A DNA stretch of 64,000 nt from contig CBDHGK010000041.1 of NCBI GenBank assembly GCA_965263045.1, forward strand, positions 3,844,001 through 3,908,000, read 5' to 3'. Origin of the DNA: G963664115 sp965263045 (GTDB lineage: Bacteria; Acidobacteriota; Terriglobia; 20CM-2-55-15). Position numbers and translations under genes: made by a program. Positions 35,753 through 44,203 of the stretch are shown here, in pieces (positions within the stretch are counted from its first letter, which is position 1; every line of letters begins with the position of its first letter). Below the pieces are notes generated by a model, which was given only the letters and a program-made list of their open reading frames with translations, was not told the DNA's origin and searched no databases.

Positions 35753-36314
35753 ACGCAGTAGCTGCCGAAAGAACACGACGTGTCCTCCTGGTGGAAGACG
35801 AAGCAGGCCTGGCACGGACCCTTGGGGACATGCTGCACGCGGAGGGATATGAGGTCGAGATCTGCGCCGACGGTGCGCTCGCACTCGAAGCTGCCGGCGA
35901 CGGACCGCACGATCTCATCCTGTTGGACGTGATGCTCCCATCCATGAACGGATTCGAAATCTCGAGCAACCTCCGGAGCCGGGGAATAGACACACCCATC
36001 ATCATGCTGACCGCCCGTGATGAGCTGCAAGACAAAGTGGAAGGCCTCCTCTCTGGCGCCGACGACTACCTGACCAAGCCCTTCGAATCTGAAGAACTTC
36101 TGGCCAGAATCAAAGCGCTCTTGCGCCGGACGTACAAGGACATCGGACCCAACCTGACGTCTTACGAATTCGGAGAGGTTCAAATTGATTTTGCCCGGAA
36201 TCAGTTAACGCGCAACGGGACACCGACCGACCTGGCTCAACAGGAGTCCCAGCTGCTGCGCTACCTGGTACGGCATCGGGGTGACCCTGCCTCGATTTGA
36301 CGTACACCAGTTCC

Positions 36315-37178
36315 CTAAGCAGTCATAAGGTTGGACTCAACGTCGACCGGTGTCTTGTAGCCGATCGACGAATGCATGCGGCTTCGATTATAGAAGCCCT
36401 CGATCCAGTCGACGATATCGAGTTTGGCCAGTGCTCGGGTGGCGTAGCGCAGCCGGTGGATGCGTTCGACCTTCAGCGTCTTGAAGAAGCTCTCCATCGC
36501 TGCGTTGTCCCAGCAATCGGCCCGCCGGCTCATCGATTGAATCATCCGGTAGTCTTTGATTAATCGCCGATGGCTATCGCTGGCGTATTGGCTGCCGCGA
36601 TCCGAATGCATAATCAAACCTTCTGGTGGTTTGCGCCGCCAGTACGCCGACTTCAACGCCTGGCAAACTAAGTCGGCCTTGATCCGATCACTCATGGACC
36701 AACCAACGATCCTTCGGCTGGCCAGATCCATGACGCAGGCCAGGTAGATCCAGCCTTCTCCGGTGGCGACATACGTGATGTCGCCGGCCCATGCTCGATT
36801 GACTTTCCAACCATCAAAGCGCCGATCCAGTATGTTTGGAGCAATTGGTTTGTGGTGGGCCGAATCGGTCGTCACCCGATAGGGTCGCTTATATACCGTA
36901 CGCAGGCCCTGCCGATTAAGGCTTTTGCGCACCCGTTCGTGACTGACATGAACGCCCTGATCGCGCAGCCCGCGCACGATCCGTGGCCGGCCGTAACTGC
37001 GCCTGCTGCCGGCGTGGATCGCCGCCACCTGGGCATCGAGTGCCGCGTTGGCCATCGATCGATTGCTCGGCGCTCGCCGTTTCCACTGGTAGTACCCTGT
37101 CCGCGATACCTCCAGTAGCCGGCACGTCCGGGTCACGTTGTATTGGTCGCTGTGCTCTTTGATCCAGGCGTACTTCAC
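36315..37178 (-). CDS. IS3-family transposase OrfB
   Basis: 287 aa, beginning at a GTG that overlaps the orfA stop. It has the HTH_21-like segment (YNVTRTCRLLEVSRTGYYQW) and the rve integrase core with the DDE residues: Asp in WAGDITYV, Asp in HSDRGSQYAS and Glu in NAAMESFFKTLK. The C-terminus has the YNRSRMHSSIGYKTP motif. Probably made both alone and as an OrfAB fusion through frameshifting. Confidence 0.93.
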   Translation of the reverse strand: MKYAWIKEHSDQYNVTRTCRLLEVSRTGYYQWKRRAPSNRSMANAALDAQVAAIHAGSRRSYGRPRIVRGLRDQGVHVSHERVRKSLNRQGLRTVYKRPYRVTTDSAHHKPIAPNILDRRFDGWKVNRAWAGDITYVATGEGWIYLACVMDLASRRIVGWSMSDRIKADLVCQALKSAYWRRKPPEGLIMHSDRGSQYASDSHRRLIKDYRMIQSMSRRADCWDNAAMESFFKTLKVERIHRLRYATRALAKLDIVDWIEGFYNRSRMHSSIGYKTPVDVESNLMTA

Positions 37179-37492
37179 CGCGACTCTTTCGCGAAATACG
37201 CCGCCGCTTTTTTTACGATTTCTAAGTCCAGCTTCGCGCTCGCCAACTCCCGGCGCAATCGGACATTCTCCGCCTCAACTTCCGTCACCGACCGCTTCAC
37301 GGGATCCCCGTTGCGATCCGCTGCCCTGAGCTTCCCGACTCGGCTGAGCCGAATCCAATTCCACAAGCTCGAATCCGGAATGCCCAACCGCTTGGCGGCT
37401 CTGCTACCCCCGATTGATTCGCCGAGCCGGACCGCCTCCACCTTGAACTCATCGGTGTACTGCCGATTCGGAATCCCATCTTTCTTGCCCAT
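37175..37492 (-). CDS. IS3-family OrfA
   Basis: 105 aa. An N-terminal helix-turn-helix (YTDEFKVEAVRLGESIGGSRAAKRLGIPDSSLWNWI) is followed by a leucine-zipper-like helix (VEAENVRLRRELASAKLDLEIVKKAAAYF), as in IS3 OrfA proteins that bind the IS ends. Confidence 0.92.
   Translation of the reverse strand: MGKKDGIPNRQYTDEFKVEAVRLGESIGGSRAAKRLGIPDSSLWNWIRLSRVGKLRAADRNGDPVKRSVTEVEAENVRLRRELASAKLDLEIVKKAAAYFAKESR
37206..37216 (-). promoter_or_regulatory. Probable programmed -1 frameshift site (A7G) in IS3
   Basis: On the minus strand, seven A residues followed by GCGG (T-run at 37208-37214 on plus) lie about 30 bp before the orfA stop. A -1 slip here enters the orfB frame, which is open from this point to the orfB GTG, so an OrfAB fusion transposase can be made, the usual IS3 strategy. 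Confidence 0.6.
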
Positions 37493-38036
37493 TTCGCCCT
37501 CCGTTCATCAAAAAGTTATCAGCATTTTGATGTACGTCAAACCAGGGCAGGGTCAGGGAGAGGTCGTATCGCGGGAAACGCTTCTAACAGAAGTATGGGG
37601 TTACCGGTCCGTGCCGTTCACGCGAACCGTTGACGTGCATGTGGCATGGCTGAGACAGAAGATCGAGCCCAACCCGAGGTCTCCACGCTACATCACCACC
37701 GTCCGGGGTAAAGGCTACCGCTTTGAAGGTTGAGAAAGAAGGCGAACGCTGGACGACGACGTTGCAGGCTTGACTGGAAACAACCCCAACTCCCACACAA
37801 CGCGGCGATCCACGGAAACCCTGATGGAACTGTAAGATCCGGACCCCTGACTTCTAACCGTAAACCTCGAACCGTTCAGCACCGCCAACACTGGCCGCAG
37901 CCATCGAATAGCGCCGACACTCCTGGATCCGTAAACGTCCCGTAACCAACGGCGACACCTGTGAAGCCGTCAACGTCCCGTAACCAACGGCGACGCTCGT
38001 GAAGCCGTCGATATCGCGTAGATATCCCGTAAGAAA

Positions 38037-38150
38037 CGGCGACACTCATGCAGCCGTCAAAAAACGGCGACACTCATGCAGCCGTCAAAAAACGGCGACA
38101 CTCATGCAGCCGTCAAAAAACGGCGACACTCGTGGAGCCGTAGATGTCGC
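38037..38150. repeat. 28-bp tandem repeats
   Basis: Three identical 28-bp units, each CGGCGACACTCATGCAGCCG followed by TCAAAAAA, at 38037, 38065 and 38093, and a diverged fourth from 38121. Looser relatives precede it (CGGCGACGCTCGTGAAGCCGTC near 37988). There are no spacers between units, so this is not a CRISPR array. Confidence 0.85.
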
Positions 38151-38216
38151 GTAGATGTAGCGTAGATTTCGCGTAGATTTCGCGTAGATGTCACGTAGAT
38201 GTCACGTAGATGTCAC
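38140..38216. repeat. 11-bp tandem repeats
   Basis: Seven consecutive 11-bp units of GTAGATGTCAC or close variants (GTAGATGTCGC, GTAGATGTAGC, GTAGATTTCGC). The period is close to one DNA helical turn, so any protein reading the unit would bind on one face. Confidence 0.85.
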
Positions 38217-38225
38217 GTACACGTC

Positions 38226-38259
38226 AAAAGCATTTCGGGGTGGCATAGCCACCCCGAAA
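38226..38259 (-). terminator. Intrinsic terminator of the Spy-like gene
   Basis: A perfect 12-bp stem (TTTCGGGGTGGC / GCCACCCCGAAA) with a 3-base loop, followed on the minus strand by TGCTTTTG. It sits about 40 bp after the stop of the leftward gene. Confidence 0.7.
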
Positions 38260-38298
38260 CTGCCCGCCCTAATTACCAGCCGCCGCGCGGCATGATAG

Positions 38299-38838
38299 TT
38301 ACCGGCCGGCCCTCGGCCTTGTGGGATTGCCACGGCCACCGCCACGGCCACCGCCCCCGCGGCCCCCGTCCCGACCCGAACGGCCGCGATTGAATGCCTC
38401 GATGCTGTCCAGACTCTCCTCCTGAGCGAGCGTCAGGATGGTTCTGAACTCGGCCATGAATTCTTCGTGGATCGCGCGTTGCTGGTCCCGCAGCGCGCGT
38501 CCGGCCAGCACCGCATTTCCGATGGCCGTTGGGTCTCCGCTATCCATCGCCGCCCGCATGGCATCCCGGGTTGCGCTGGCCTGGCCTTGGAATTCCTGTT
38601 GAGTGGCCTGTCACCGCTCGAACAAAGCCTCCGCACTCGCCACTTGTGATGGGGTCAATTCCAGGGCCTCCTCGAGCCGGCTGAGCGGATTTCGATCTCC
38701 CCCTCCCCGCCGCTCACCATCAATCACACCCTCGGGAGGGCCAAAGTCACCACGGCGCCCCCGGGGACCCTGGCCAAGAACTGGCAGAGCCACAGCACAA
38801 CACAACGTCACTAAACCGATAACCTTGAATCTCATCAC
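38299..38838 (-). pseudogene. Spy/CpxP-like (LTxxQ) periplasmic protein with an in-frame TGA
   Basis: A signal peptide (MMRFKVIGLVTLCCAVALPVLG) and a helical body with LEEALELTPSQVASAEALFER, matching the LTxxQ motif of Spy/CpxP-type metal- and stress-related chaperones. A TGA at 38611-38613 then interrupts the frame; beyond it the same frame continues as QATQQEFQGQASATRD, GRALRDQQRAIHEEFMAEF and FRTILTLAQEESLDSIEAF, the expected second helical half, then a Gly/Arg-rich tail. Total about 180 codons. A TGG-to-TGA or CGA-to-TGA change, a recoded stop, or a base-call error could each explain it. Confidence 0.72.
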
Positions 38839-39199
38839 GCAGTCTCCTTAATTATCGTATCGCCAGATTTCGCGCCCATGGACTGACTGCCCTTTGCAGT
38901 CACTACCCCCATTTGACAGGCAATCCGAAGATAGGGTGTGTAAAACGATGTTAAAGAGCATTGTTCGAATCGGTGGCCTGGCCGAGCGGCTTGTTCTCGA
39001 TGTCTGAATGGGATCAGGTTTCCAATAACAGGAGACTAACAGGGTGCTGAAAAAGCCATCATTGACCTAAGCAGCAACGCCACCCGAGAAGTGTGATTCT
39101 CGGGTGGCTCACATTTTCAATGGCTTACAGCCATCAACAATGGGGGCACATCGTGTGCCGCACCGCAGACGGCTGATAAACTGTGTTTTCAGCAGCCTG
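38839..39199. other. Intergenic region carrying element C copy 2
   Basis: The first 200 bp should include the promoter of the Spy-like gene; the rest is the inverted-repeat element at 39036-39202. No gene seen. Confidence 0.6.
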
Positions 39200-39202
39200 C
39201 TA
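39036..39202 (-). mobile_element. MITE-like element C, copy 2, uninterrupted
   Basis: 167 bp, reverse orientation to copy 1. The ends are CTAACAGGGTGCTGAAAAAG and its mirror TTTTCAGCAGCCTGCTA. It matches copy 1 over its whole length except that element D is absent, giving the empty site for that insertion. Its right terminal repeat supplies the TAG stop codon of the GNAT gene. Confidence 0.75.
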
Positions 39203-39802
39203 ATGCCCACTCTCGATCATGCGATCGGTCTGGTGTGTCCTCAGCAGTTCAGCACCGATCCGCTTGCTCAAATACAGTTTGGATTCCCGGTGGTCGTCCA
39301 GGTCGGGCTGCAGTTTGACCACGTTGAACTGCAACTGATCCAGGCTCGCCCGCATCGGGTAGAACATGTTCTTCGTCTTGACGACAAGCTCGTGATAGCC
39401 GTGCTGGTGGGCCCATTCTTCCTGCTGTTCGGTGAGGGCGCGGTAGTGCCCCTCACCACGCCATTCCTTACGCGTCCCGCCGAGCCAACTGTAGAAAATC
39501 TTGCGATCAGAAAACTGCACGCATCCGGATAGCTGACTGACCAGATCGACCAACTTGGCCTGTGTTTCGAATTCCTGAAGTTGATGGCCGACCTTGAACG
39601 CAACAGGAATCAGTTCATCGTCGTCGTCGGATGCGGGGGCCATCGAAAGCAGGATCAAACACTCCCGATCAGAGAGACGTTCCATGATTTCATCCGCAGT
39701 TTTCTTGTTGCTGAATTCCGGAAAGTTTTCTTCGATGTACTGCACCTCCAACGCACCTTGCTCGGGGTCATACTGACGCACCACATGCTTCATGCCGAAC
39801 AC
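39200..39802 (-). CDS. GNAT-family N-acetyltransferase
   Basis: 200 aa. The acetyl-CoA-binding region is recognisable: IFYSWLGGTRKEWRGEGHYRALTEQQEEWAHQHGYHELVVKTKN, where R-x-x-G-x-G/A-type motif A is degenerate (RKEWRGEGHY), followed by a variable MFYPMRASLDQLQFNVVKL segment. The N-terminal half (YIEENFPEFSNKKTADEIMERL) is acidic and helical. The substrate is unknown. The last codons (IESGH) run straight into TAG of the element C end, so the original C-terminus may have been changed by that insertion. Confidence 0.75.
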   Translation of the reverse strand: MFGMKHVVRQYDPEQGALEVQYIEENFPEFSNKKTADEIMERLSDRECLILLSMAPASDDDDELIPVAFKVGHQLQEFETQAKLVDLVSQLSGCVQFSDRKIFYSWLGGTRKEWRGEGHYRALTEQQEEWAHQHGYHELVVKTKNMFYPMRASLDQLQFNVVKLQPDLDDHRESKLYLSKRIGAELLRTHQTDRMIESGH

Positions 39803-39854
39803 GATAACACGTTTCGAAACCCCTCACGCGCACCGACAAAGCGGAGTACTGCAC

Positions 39855-39884
39855 GAAAAAAGGCGCACCCGAGCGGTGCGCCTT
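39855..39884 (-). terminator. Intrinsic terminator of the FKBP gene
   Basis: Stem AAGGCGCACC / GGTGCGCCTT with loop CGAGC; on the minus strand it is followed by a run of T (A-run at 39856-39861 on plus). It lies 24 bp after the FKBP stop codon. Confidence 0.85.
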
Positions 39885-39907
39885 CCCATTGATGATCGCC
39901 CTGATGG

Positions 39908-40327
39908 CTATAGGATGTTCAGCAACTCGACTTCAAAGTTCAGAGTCGCATTCGGAGGGATCACACCCCCGGCGCCCCGGGCACCGTAACCCAGATCCGG
40001 TGGAATGATCAGCTCGCGTTTGCCACCGATCTTCATACCGGCAACACTTTCGTCCCAGCCACCGATCACGCTGCCCGCACCGAGTCTGAACTCGAATGGT
40101 TGTCCCCGGTCCACCGAGCTGTCGAACTTGGCGCCTCGCTCACCGTCCACCCAGAGCCAGCCGGTATAATGCACCTGGACCGTCACGCCGGCGACCGCTT
40201 CTGTTCCGTCACCGGCGAGATGATCAGTATATTGGAGTCCCGAATTAGTCGTGGTCATATTGGTTTGTGCGACGGCAACAGTGACCACAGTCAGGATCAG
40301 GCCCGCAAAGACGATGGATTTCATCAT
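39908..40327 (-). CDS. FKBP-type peptidyl-prolyl isomerase, exported
   Basis: 139 aa from the first of two adjacent ATGs at 40327, with GAGAGGAG upstream; the longer frame is not supported. A signal peptide (about 1-21, cleavage after VAVA) precedes one FKBP domain: VQVHYTGWLWVDGERGAKFDSS, FEFRLGAGSVIGGWDESVAGMKIGGKRELIIPPDLGYGARG and IPPNATLNFEVELLNIL. The key FK506-pocket residues (Tyr, Phe, Asp, Phe, Val-Ile, Trp, Tyr) are in place, so it should be an active periplasmic prolyl isomerase and folding catalyst. Confidence 0.95.
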   Translation of the reverse strand: MMKSIVFAGLILTVVTVAVAQTNMTTTNSGLQYTDHLAGDGTEAVAGVTVQVHYTGWLWVDGERGAKFDSSVDRGQPFEFRLGAGSVIGGWDESVAGMKIGGKRELIIPPDLGYGARGAGGVIPPNATLNFEVELLNIL

Positions 40328-40416
40328 GCCGTATGTGCTCCTCTCGCTCGAAATTATCCAGTCAACGCTACCAAGTATACGATTGGATAGATAATCGATC
40401 CAGTAGGCAAGCCGTA

Positions 40417-42207
40417 TTAGGGAACCGAAGGAATGAGTCGGGGTTGGATTTGCGACTGGCTGGCTTGCTCGATTTCGATCGGCTCGCCAAAGTCTTTGTA
40501 CTGGCTGACGAAGTCCGGGTCCTGGAACGCGCCGGCAGGCGCGTCCTCCCATGCAAAGATGCGGTAGCTGCCCGGAGCAATTCCCTGCATCGAAAATCGT
40601 CCGTACTGGTCGGCATTGGCCACCTTGTACCGATCGATCCGTTCCGCGTCGTCCGGAATCAGAACGAGTTGTGCGCCCCGATAGGTATGATCGGCATTAG
40701 TTTGAACCGTCCCGTCCAGCGTCCCGCCGGCTCCGCTGATCCGGAACTCGATCGGCCCCAGATCTGCTGTGACCCGGATTCCGTCGCGTAGAATGTCGCG
40801 TCCGCCGATATAAGCCCCGGCAATATAGGCGCCCTGGGGCAAACCCGTGAGCGACACTCTCTGAGTGGTCTGACTCACATTGTCGATTGCGAATGTTCCA
40901 TCAGCCTCCACACGACCGTTCGGTGATCCGACCGGCAGGCGCCCGGTGGTTTGCACACTCACCCGGATGCGGGAAGTGTCAATTTGGCTGGCGCTTTGGT
41001 CCACGAGAATCTGGCCTGTCAGCGAGACATTGGACCGAACAGGAATGATCAGTCCCTCGACATCATCGGCACCTACTTCGATATCCAGAAATCCGGCCAT
41101 CTGAACCCCGCCTCCCACACGCCCGCGACCCTGTGGTGCACGGATTAGAGCAACCAGGGTGTAGGATCCCGGTGCAATACCGGCCAGCTCGAACGTGCCG
41201 TCAGGATTGACCGCTCGACGGCCGCGTCCCCCACGCCCGCCACCACGAAACGCAATACGGCCCGCCGCGACTGCACTGTTCCTCTGGGAGATGGTGACGA
41301 CGGGGATCAATCCCTCCTGTTCGGAGAACGGCCCGACCACACCACCACGGAGGACAACCGCTCGGGTGGGCAGAACCGTAAAATCGACCGCGCTCACCTC
41401 CGTCGCTGGGACAACAGTCAATGGTGACGCAGTTACGGGGTCATGGGTTCCGGGATAGTAGGTATCCACGTATACGGTATCCATGGGATCCGTTCGGCCG
41501 AGTGCCACGGGGGCGCTTCCCCGCAGGTCCAGAACCGGCGGCGCGCCTGCCAGAACGGATTCTCGCATTGCGGATGCAACCCGGAATCGGGCCTCAAATG
41601 TTGCGCTCACGTAGTATTCCCCCGGGGTCAGCCAATACAACCGATATTCACCCAGGTCATTCGTCTGAGTCTGGCGTACGGGGGCCAGCACTCTTCCATC
41701 TGCACCGTATTCAAAGCGGAAGGCCCGCACGCTGGCACCGACGATCGGCTCCCCATCCTCGTCGTACACGCGTCCCGATATCGTTCCCGTGGGAACCAGA
41801 CTGACAAGGACATCCTGAACCTGCTGACCGGGGGCAAGAACCAGTACGGTACCCGGACGATTGGAACGGAGCTGGCCGTACTGCTGGTCGACGTGACCGT
41901 CACGCTCGATGTGCAGCCGGTAGCTTCCAGCCTGGATGTTGGCGAGAAGGAATCCACCGCCCGCGTCTGTCACTGCGCCGAAAACGGGTTCGCGGCTTCC
42001 CACAGGACGCAGCACGACACGCGCCTTGGCCAGTGGCTCGCCACCGCCACTGCGGACAACATAGCCTTCGATGCTGGCCGGCTCCGGATCTTCTTGATTG
42101 GAGTTCGAGAGGGGCAGCCCCGCCCAGCCCCATGAACCCGACAGCAGGCCGCTCAAGATCAGAACCACCGCGCGTCGGGGTATGGCGTGTTTCGGATACA
42201 AAACCAC
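40417..42207 (-). CDS. Secreted carboxypeptidase-regulatory-domain repeat protein
   Basis: 596 aa with an N-terminal signal (RRAVVLILSGLLSGSWGWAG); start at a GTG, not certain. It contains repeated beta-sandwich domains of the carboxypeptidase-regulatory type: IEGYVVRSGGGEPLAKARVVLRP...AGGGFLLANIQAGSYRLHIERDG, ISGRVYDEDGEPIVGASVRAF...GEYRLYWLTPGEYYVSA, a third with TFELAGIAPGSYTLVALIR and a last RFSMQGIAPGSYRIFAWED. Abundant in Acidobacteria, often in cell-surface proteins. It is the upstream neighbour of the FKBP gene on the same strand (about 90 bp gap). Confidence 0.85.
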   Translation of the reverse strand: MVLYPKHAIPRRAVVLILSGLLSGSWGWAGLPLSNSNQEDPEPASIEGYVVRSGGGEPLAKARVVLRPVGSREPVFGAVTDAGGGFLLANIQAGSYRLHIERDGHVDQQYGQLRSNRPGTVLVLAPGQQVQDVLVSLVPTGTISGRVYDEDGEPIVGASVRAFRFEYGADGRVLAPVRQTQTNDLGEYRLYWLTPGEYYVSATFEARFRVASAMRESVLAGAPPVLDLRGSAPVALGRTDPMDTVYVDTYYPGTHDPVTASPLTVVPATEVSAVDFTVLPTRAVVLRGGVVGPFSEQEGLIPVVTISQRNSAVAAGRIAFRGGGRGGRGRRAVNPDGTFELAGIAPGSYTLVALIRAPQGRGRVGGGVQMAGFLDIEVGADDVEGLIIPVRSNVSLTGQILVDQSASQIDTSRIRVSVQTTGRLPVGSPNGRVEADGTFAIDNVSQTTQRVSLTGLPQGAYIAGAYIGGRDILRDGIRVTADLGPIEFRISGAGGTLDGTVQTNADHTYRGAQLVLIPDDAERIDRYKVANADQYGRFSMQGIAPGSYRIFAWEDAPAGAFQDPDFVSQYKDFGEPIEIEQASQSQIQPRLIPSVP

Positions 42208-42421
42208 CTCGGGCTTTCAGGGAAATGAGTCTTCTGATATTTTACCACCTTCAAGCGTGCGACCGTCTCTCGCCCAGACCCGGAACGAGTGTCTGGACTA
42301 CCCGAAATTGCAGTCATTTGAAGCAACTGGATCAAGAACGACATCCTTGAATCTGGAAAAGAATCCGTCGAACGCATCATTCCCCACTTCCGACCCCTCC
42401 CCGGTGTAGTTGTTTTCATAG

Positions 42422-43666
42422 ATGACACCCCAATCCCCCTTGTTTCAGGTCTTCCGGAACCGGAAAATGGGATTCCTCCTCCTCCTGAGCTTCTCTTCCG
42501 GCATGCCCTTCTATCTCACCAGCCGGACGCTCCAGCCCTGGTTGACTCTGGAGGGTGTCAGCCTGACTGCGGTCGGTCTGTTGAGCCTTGTCGGATTGCC
42601 CTATTCCGTGAAGTTTCTGTGGTCGCCCATCCTGGACCGCTTTACGTTTTCGCGTCTTGGACGCCGCCGCGGGTGGATGGCCCTGTCGCAGGTCCTGCTG
42701 CTGGGAGCCATCGCGTCAATGGCCTTCGGACGGCCGGCGACCGGTATTTCGTTTATAGCCGTCGTGGCGATCCTCATCGCTTTTCTGAGTGCCACACAGG
42801 ACATCGCCGTCGATGCCTACCGGGCCGACGTCCTGGAGCAACACGAGATGGGCGCCGGCGCGGGCATAACCGCCCTCGGGTACCGCATTGCGCTGATTCT
42901 TACGGGAGGCGGGGCGTTCATTCTCGCCGACTACACGACGTGGCCCCGGGTGTATCTCGTCATGGCGACATTCATGGGCGTCGGCCTGCTGGCCTCTCTG
43001 CGAGCGCCCGAACCTCTGGATTCGGGCCAACCGCCGGCGTCGCTGGCCGAAGCGGTTGTTGCCCCCTTCGCCGAGTTCTGGAACCGATTCGGAGCCGGGT
43101 CCGCGATCGGGGTGCTGTCTTTCATTGCGTTGTATAAGCTGGGAGATGCCCTCATCACCAACATGACGACACCGTTCCTGCTCCAAACCGGCTTTACCCA
43201 GACCGAAATCGGCGTCGTTCAGGGAGTCATCGGCCTGACCGCCACAATCGTCGGAGCCCTGGCCGGAGGCGCATTCCTGAGCCAGATCGGAATCGTGCGC
43301 GCGCTCTGGATTTTCGGTCTGCTCCAAGCGGCAACCAACCTCCTGTATATGATCCTCGCCCAGGCGGGTCACAACTACCCGCTGATGGTCCTCACCATCA
43401 CGGTTGAAAATTTTTGTTCCGGTCTGGGCACCGCCGCATTCCTGGCCTTCCTGATGAGCCTCTGCAACCACGGGTTCTCGGCGACCCAATACGCGTTGCT
43501 GTCCTCATTGTGGGCTTTTACCCGAGACGTGGGCGCAGCACCGGCGGGTGGAATGGCCGAAGTCATGGGGTGGCCGTTCTTCTTTTTGACGACCTTTTTT
43601 CTCGCTCTTCCGGCGCTGGCTCTGTTGCGCGTTCTGATGCGGAATAACCTGCCCGATACCGCCTAG
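42422..43666 (+). CDS. AmpG-like MFS permease
   Basis: 414 aa with about 12 membrane segments. It matches the AmpG (muropeptide permease / PAT) family: SFSSGMPFYLTSRTLQPWL, GLPYSVKFLWSPILDRF, then LGRRRGWM, ATQDIAVDAYRADVL and NFCSGLGTAAFLAFLMSLCN. In characterised AmpG the protein imports anhydromuropeptides for cell-wall recycling. The TAG stop coincides with the first bases of the inverted-repeat element D copy 2, so the C-terminus may have been altered by that insertion. Confidence 0.88.
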   Translation: MTPQSPLFQVFRNRKMGFLLLLSFSSGMPFYLTSRTLQPWLTLEGVSLTAVGLLSLVGLPYSVKFLWSPILDRFTFSRLGRRRGWMALSQVLLLGAIASMAFGRPATGISFIAVVAILIAFLSATQDIAVDAYRADVLEQHEMGAGAGITALGYRIALILTGGGAFILADYTTWPRVYLVMATFMGVGLLASLRAPEPLDSGQPPASLAEAVVAPFAEFWNRFGAGSAIGVLSFIALYKLGDALITNMTTPFLLQTGFTQTEIGVVQGVIGLTATIVGALAGGAFLSQIGIVRALWIFGLLQAATNLLYMILAQAGHNYPLMVLTITVENFCSGLGTAAFLAFLMSLCNHGFSATQYALLSSLWAFTRDVGAAPAGGMAEVMGWPFFFLTTFFLALPALALLRVLMRNNLPDTA

Positions 43667-43938
43667 CAGCCCGTGGCAGCGGTCTTGAGGGCCGCGCGCA
43701 GGGGTCTTCGGGTTGCAGGCGCGAAGTGAGGAGCGAAACGATGTCTTTTCATCGTGACCGACGAGGGACAATGCCTGCGGCCCGAACCCCCTGCGCCCAA
43801 ACGGTTACGGCGAAACGGGGCCGTCTTCGTCGTCGCCAACTCCTCGAAATGAATGAGCATTTCATCGTCGTCGCCTCCTAAGAATCCGGCCCCGTTTGGC
43901 CGAAACGCGACCCTCAAGACCGCTGCCACGGGCTGCTA
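43664..43938. mobile_element. MITE-like element D, copy 2
   Basis: 275 bp bounded by perfect 28-bp inverted repeats (left starts TAGCAGCCCGTGGCAGCGG; right is its exact mirror ending at 43938). The interior shares GGCCGCGCGCAGGGGTCTTC, GGGTTGCAGGCGCGAAGTGA and the ACGGCGAAACGGGGC region with copy 1 at 33112-33486. TA at both edges suggests a TA target. Non-coding. Confidence 0.8.
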
Positions 43939-44203
43939 TAACGAGACTGCCCGGCCAGTTCCAATTTCGTGAGGGATGTGTTACGGTCGACCCCCTGATT
44001 TGAAGGTGCTCTGCTTTAGTGGGAGCCGGATCCCAAAGACACTTCACAAACGTACAACCATAAGACGGCGGCGCCCCCGGGTGCCCTCGAATCGGTGGCA
44101 GCTGTGGCGACCGGCCCGATTCTGTCGATACACCCTGTCGGCGAGTCCGATGGTCGAGCCCACTGTTTGAGGCCGTCAATAGTTCTGAACCAGAGGAGGG
44201 ACG
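43939..44203. other. Gap before the PuuD-like gene
   Basis: Together with element D it forms a 537-bp gene-free stretch. It should contain the promoter of the rightward membrane protein gene; the only clear signal is the ribosome site GAGGAGGG just before its ATG. Confidence 0.5.

Larger units (their letters stand above)
36282..37555 (-). mobile_element. IS3-family insertion sequence in a response regulator gene
   Basis: 1,274 bp. The terminal inverted repeats begin TGACCCTGCC and continue to TTTGACGTACA at the left, mirrored at the right (ends GGCAGGGTCA). GGG at 36279-36281 and again at 37556-37558 is the 3-bp target duplication typical of IS3. Two genes, orfA and orfB, read leftward, opposite to the host gene. 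Confidence 0.93.
35749..37733 (+). pseudogene. OmpR-family response regulator split by an IS3 element
   Basis: Starts at TTG 35749 (GTAGGAGCC upstream) overlapping the kinase stop. The receiver domain is intact: VLLVEDEAG, phosphoacceptor Asp in LILLDVMLP, and KPFESEELLARI. The DNA-binding domain begins (LLRYLVRHRG) and breaks at 36281. It resumes after the insertion at 37559 as the winged-helix end (RETLLTEVWGYRS, VDVHVAWLRQKIE, ITTVRGKGYRFEG). Joining 35749-36281 to 37559-37733 gives 235 aa with a normal YLVRHRGEVVSRETLL. As it stands the protein ends within the IS and lacks its DNA-binding helix. Confidence 0.93.
37734..38298. other. Repeat-rich non-coding region
   Basis: No gene. It holds degenerate units (CGTAACCAACGGCGAC...GAAGCCGTC) from about 37938, the 28-bp and 11-bp tandem arrays listed separately, and the hairpin at 38233-38259 that ends the leftward Spy-like gene. 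Confidence 0.7.

Noticed and set aside
38037..38150. Possible CRISPR array (28-bp repeats)
   Set aside because: The units are directly adjacent with no spacers, and there are no cas genes in the window.
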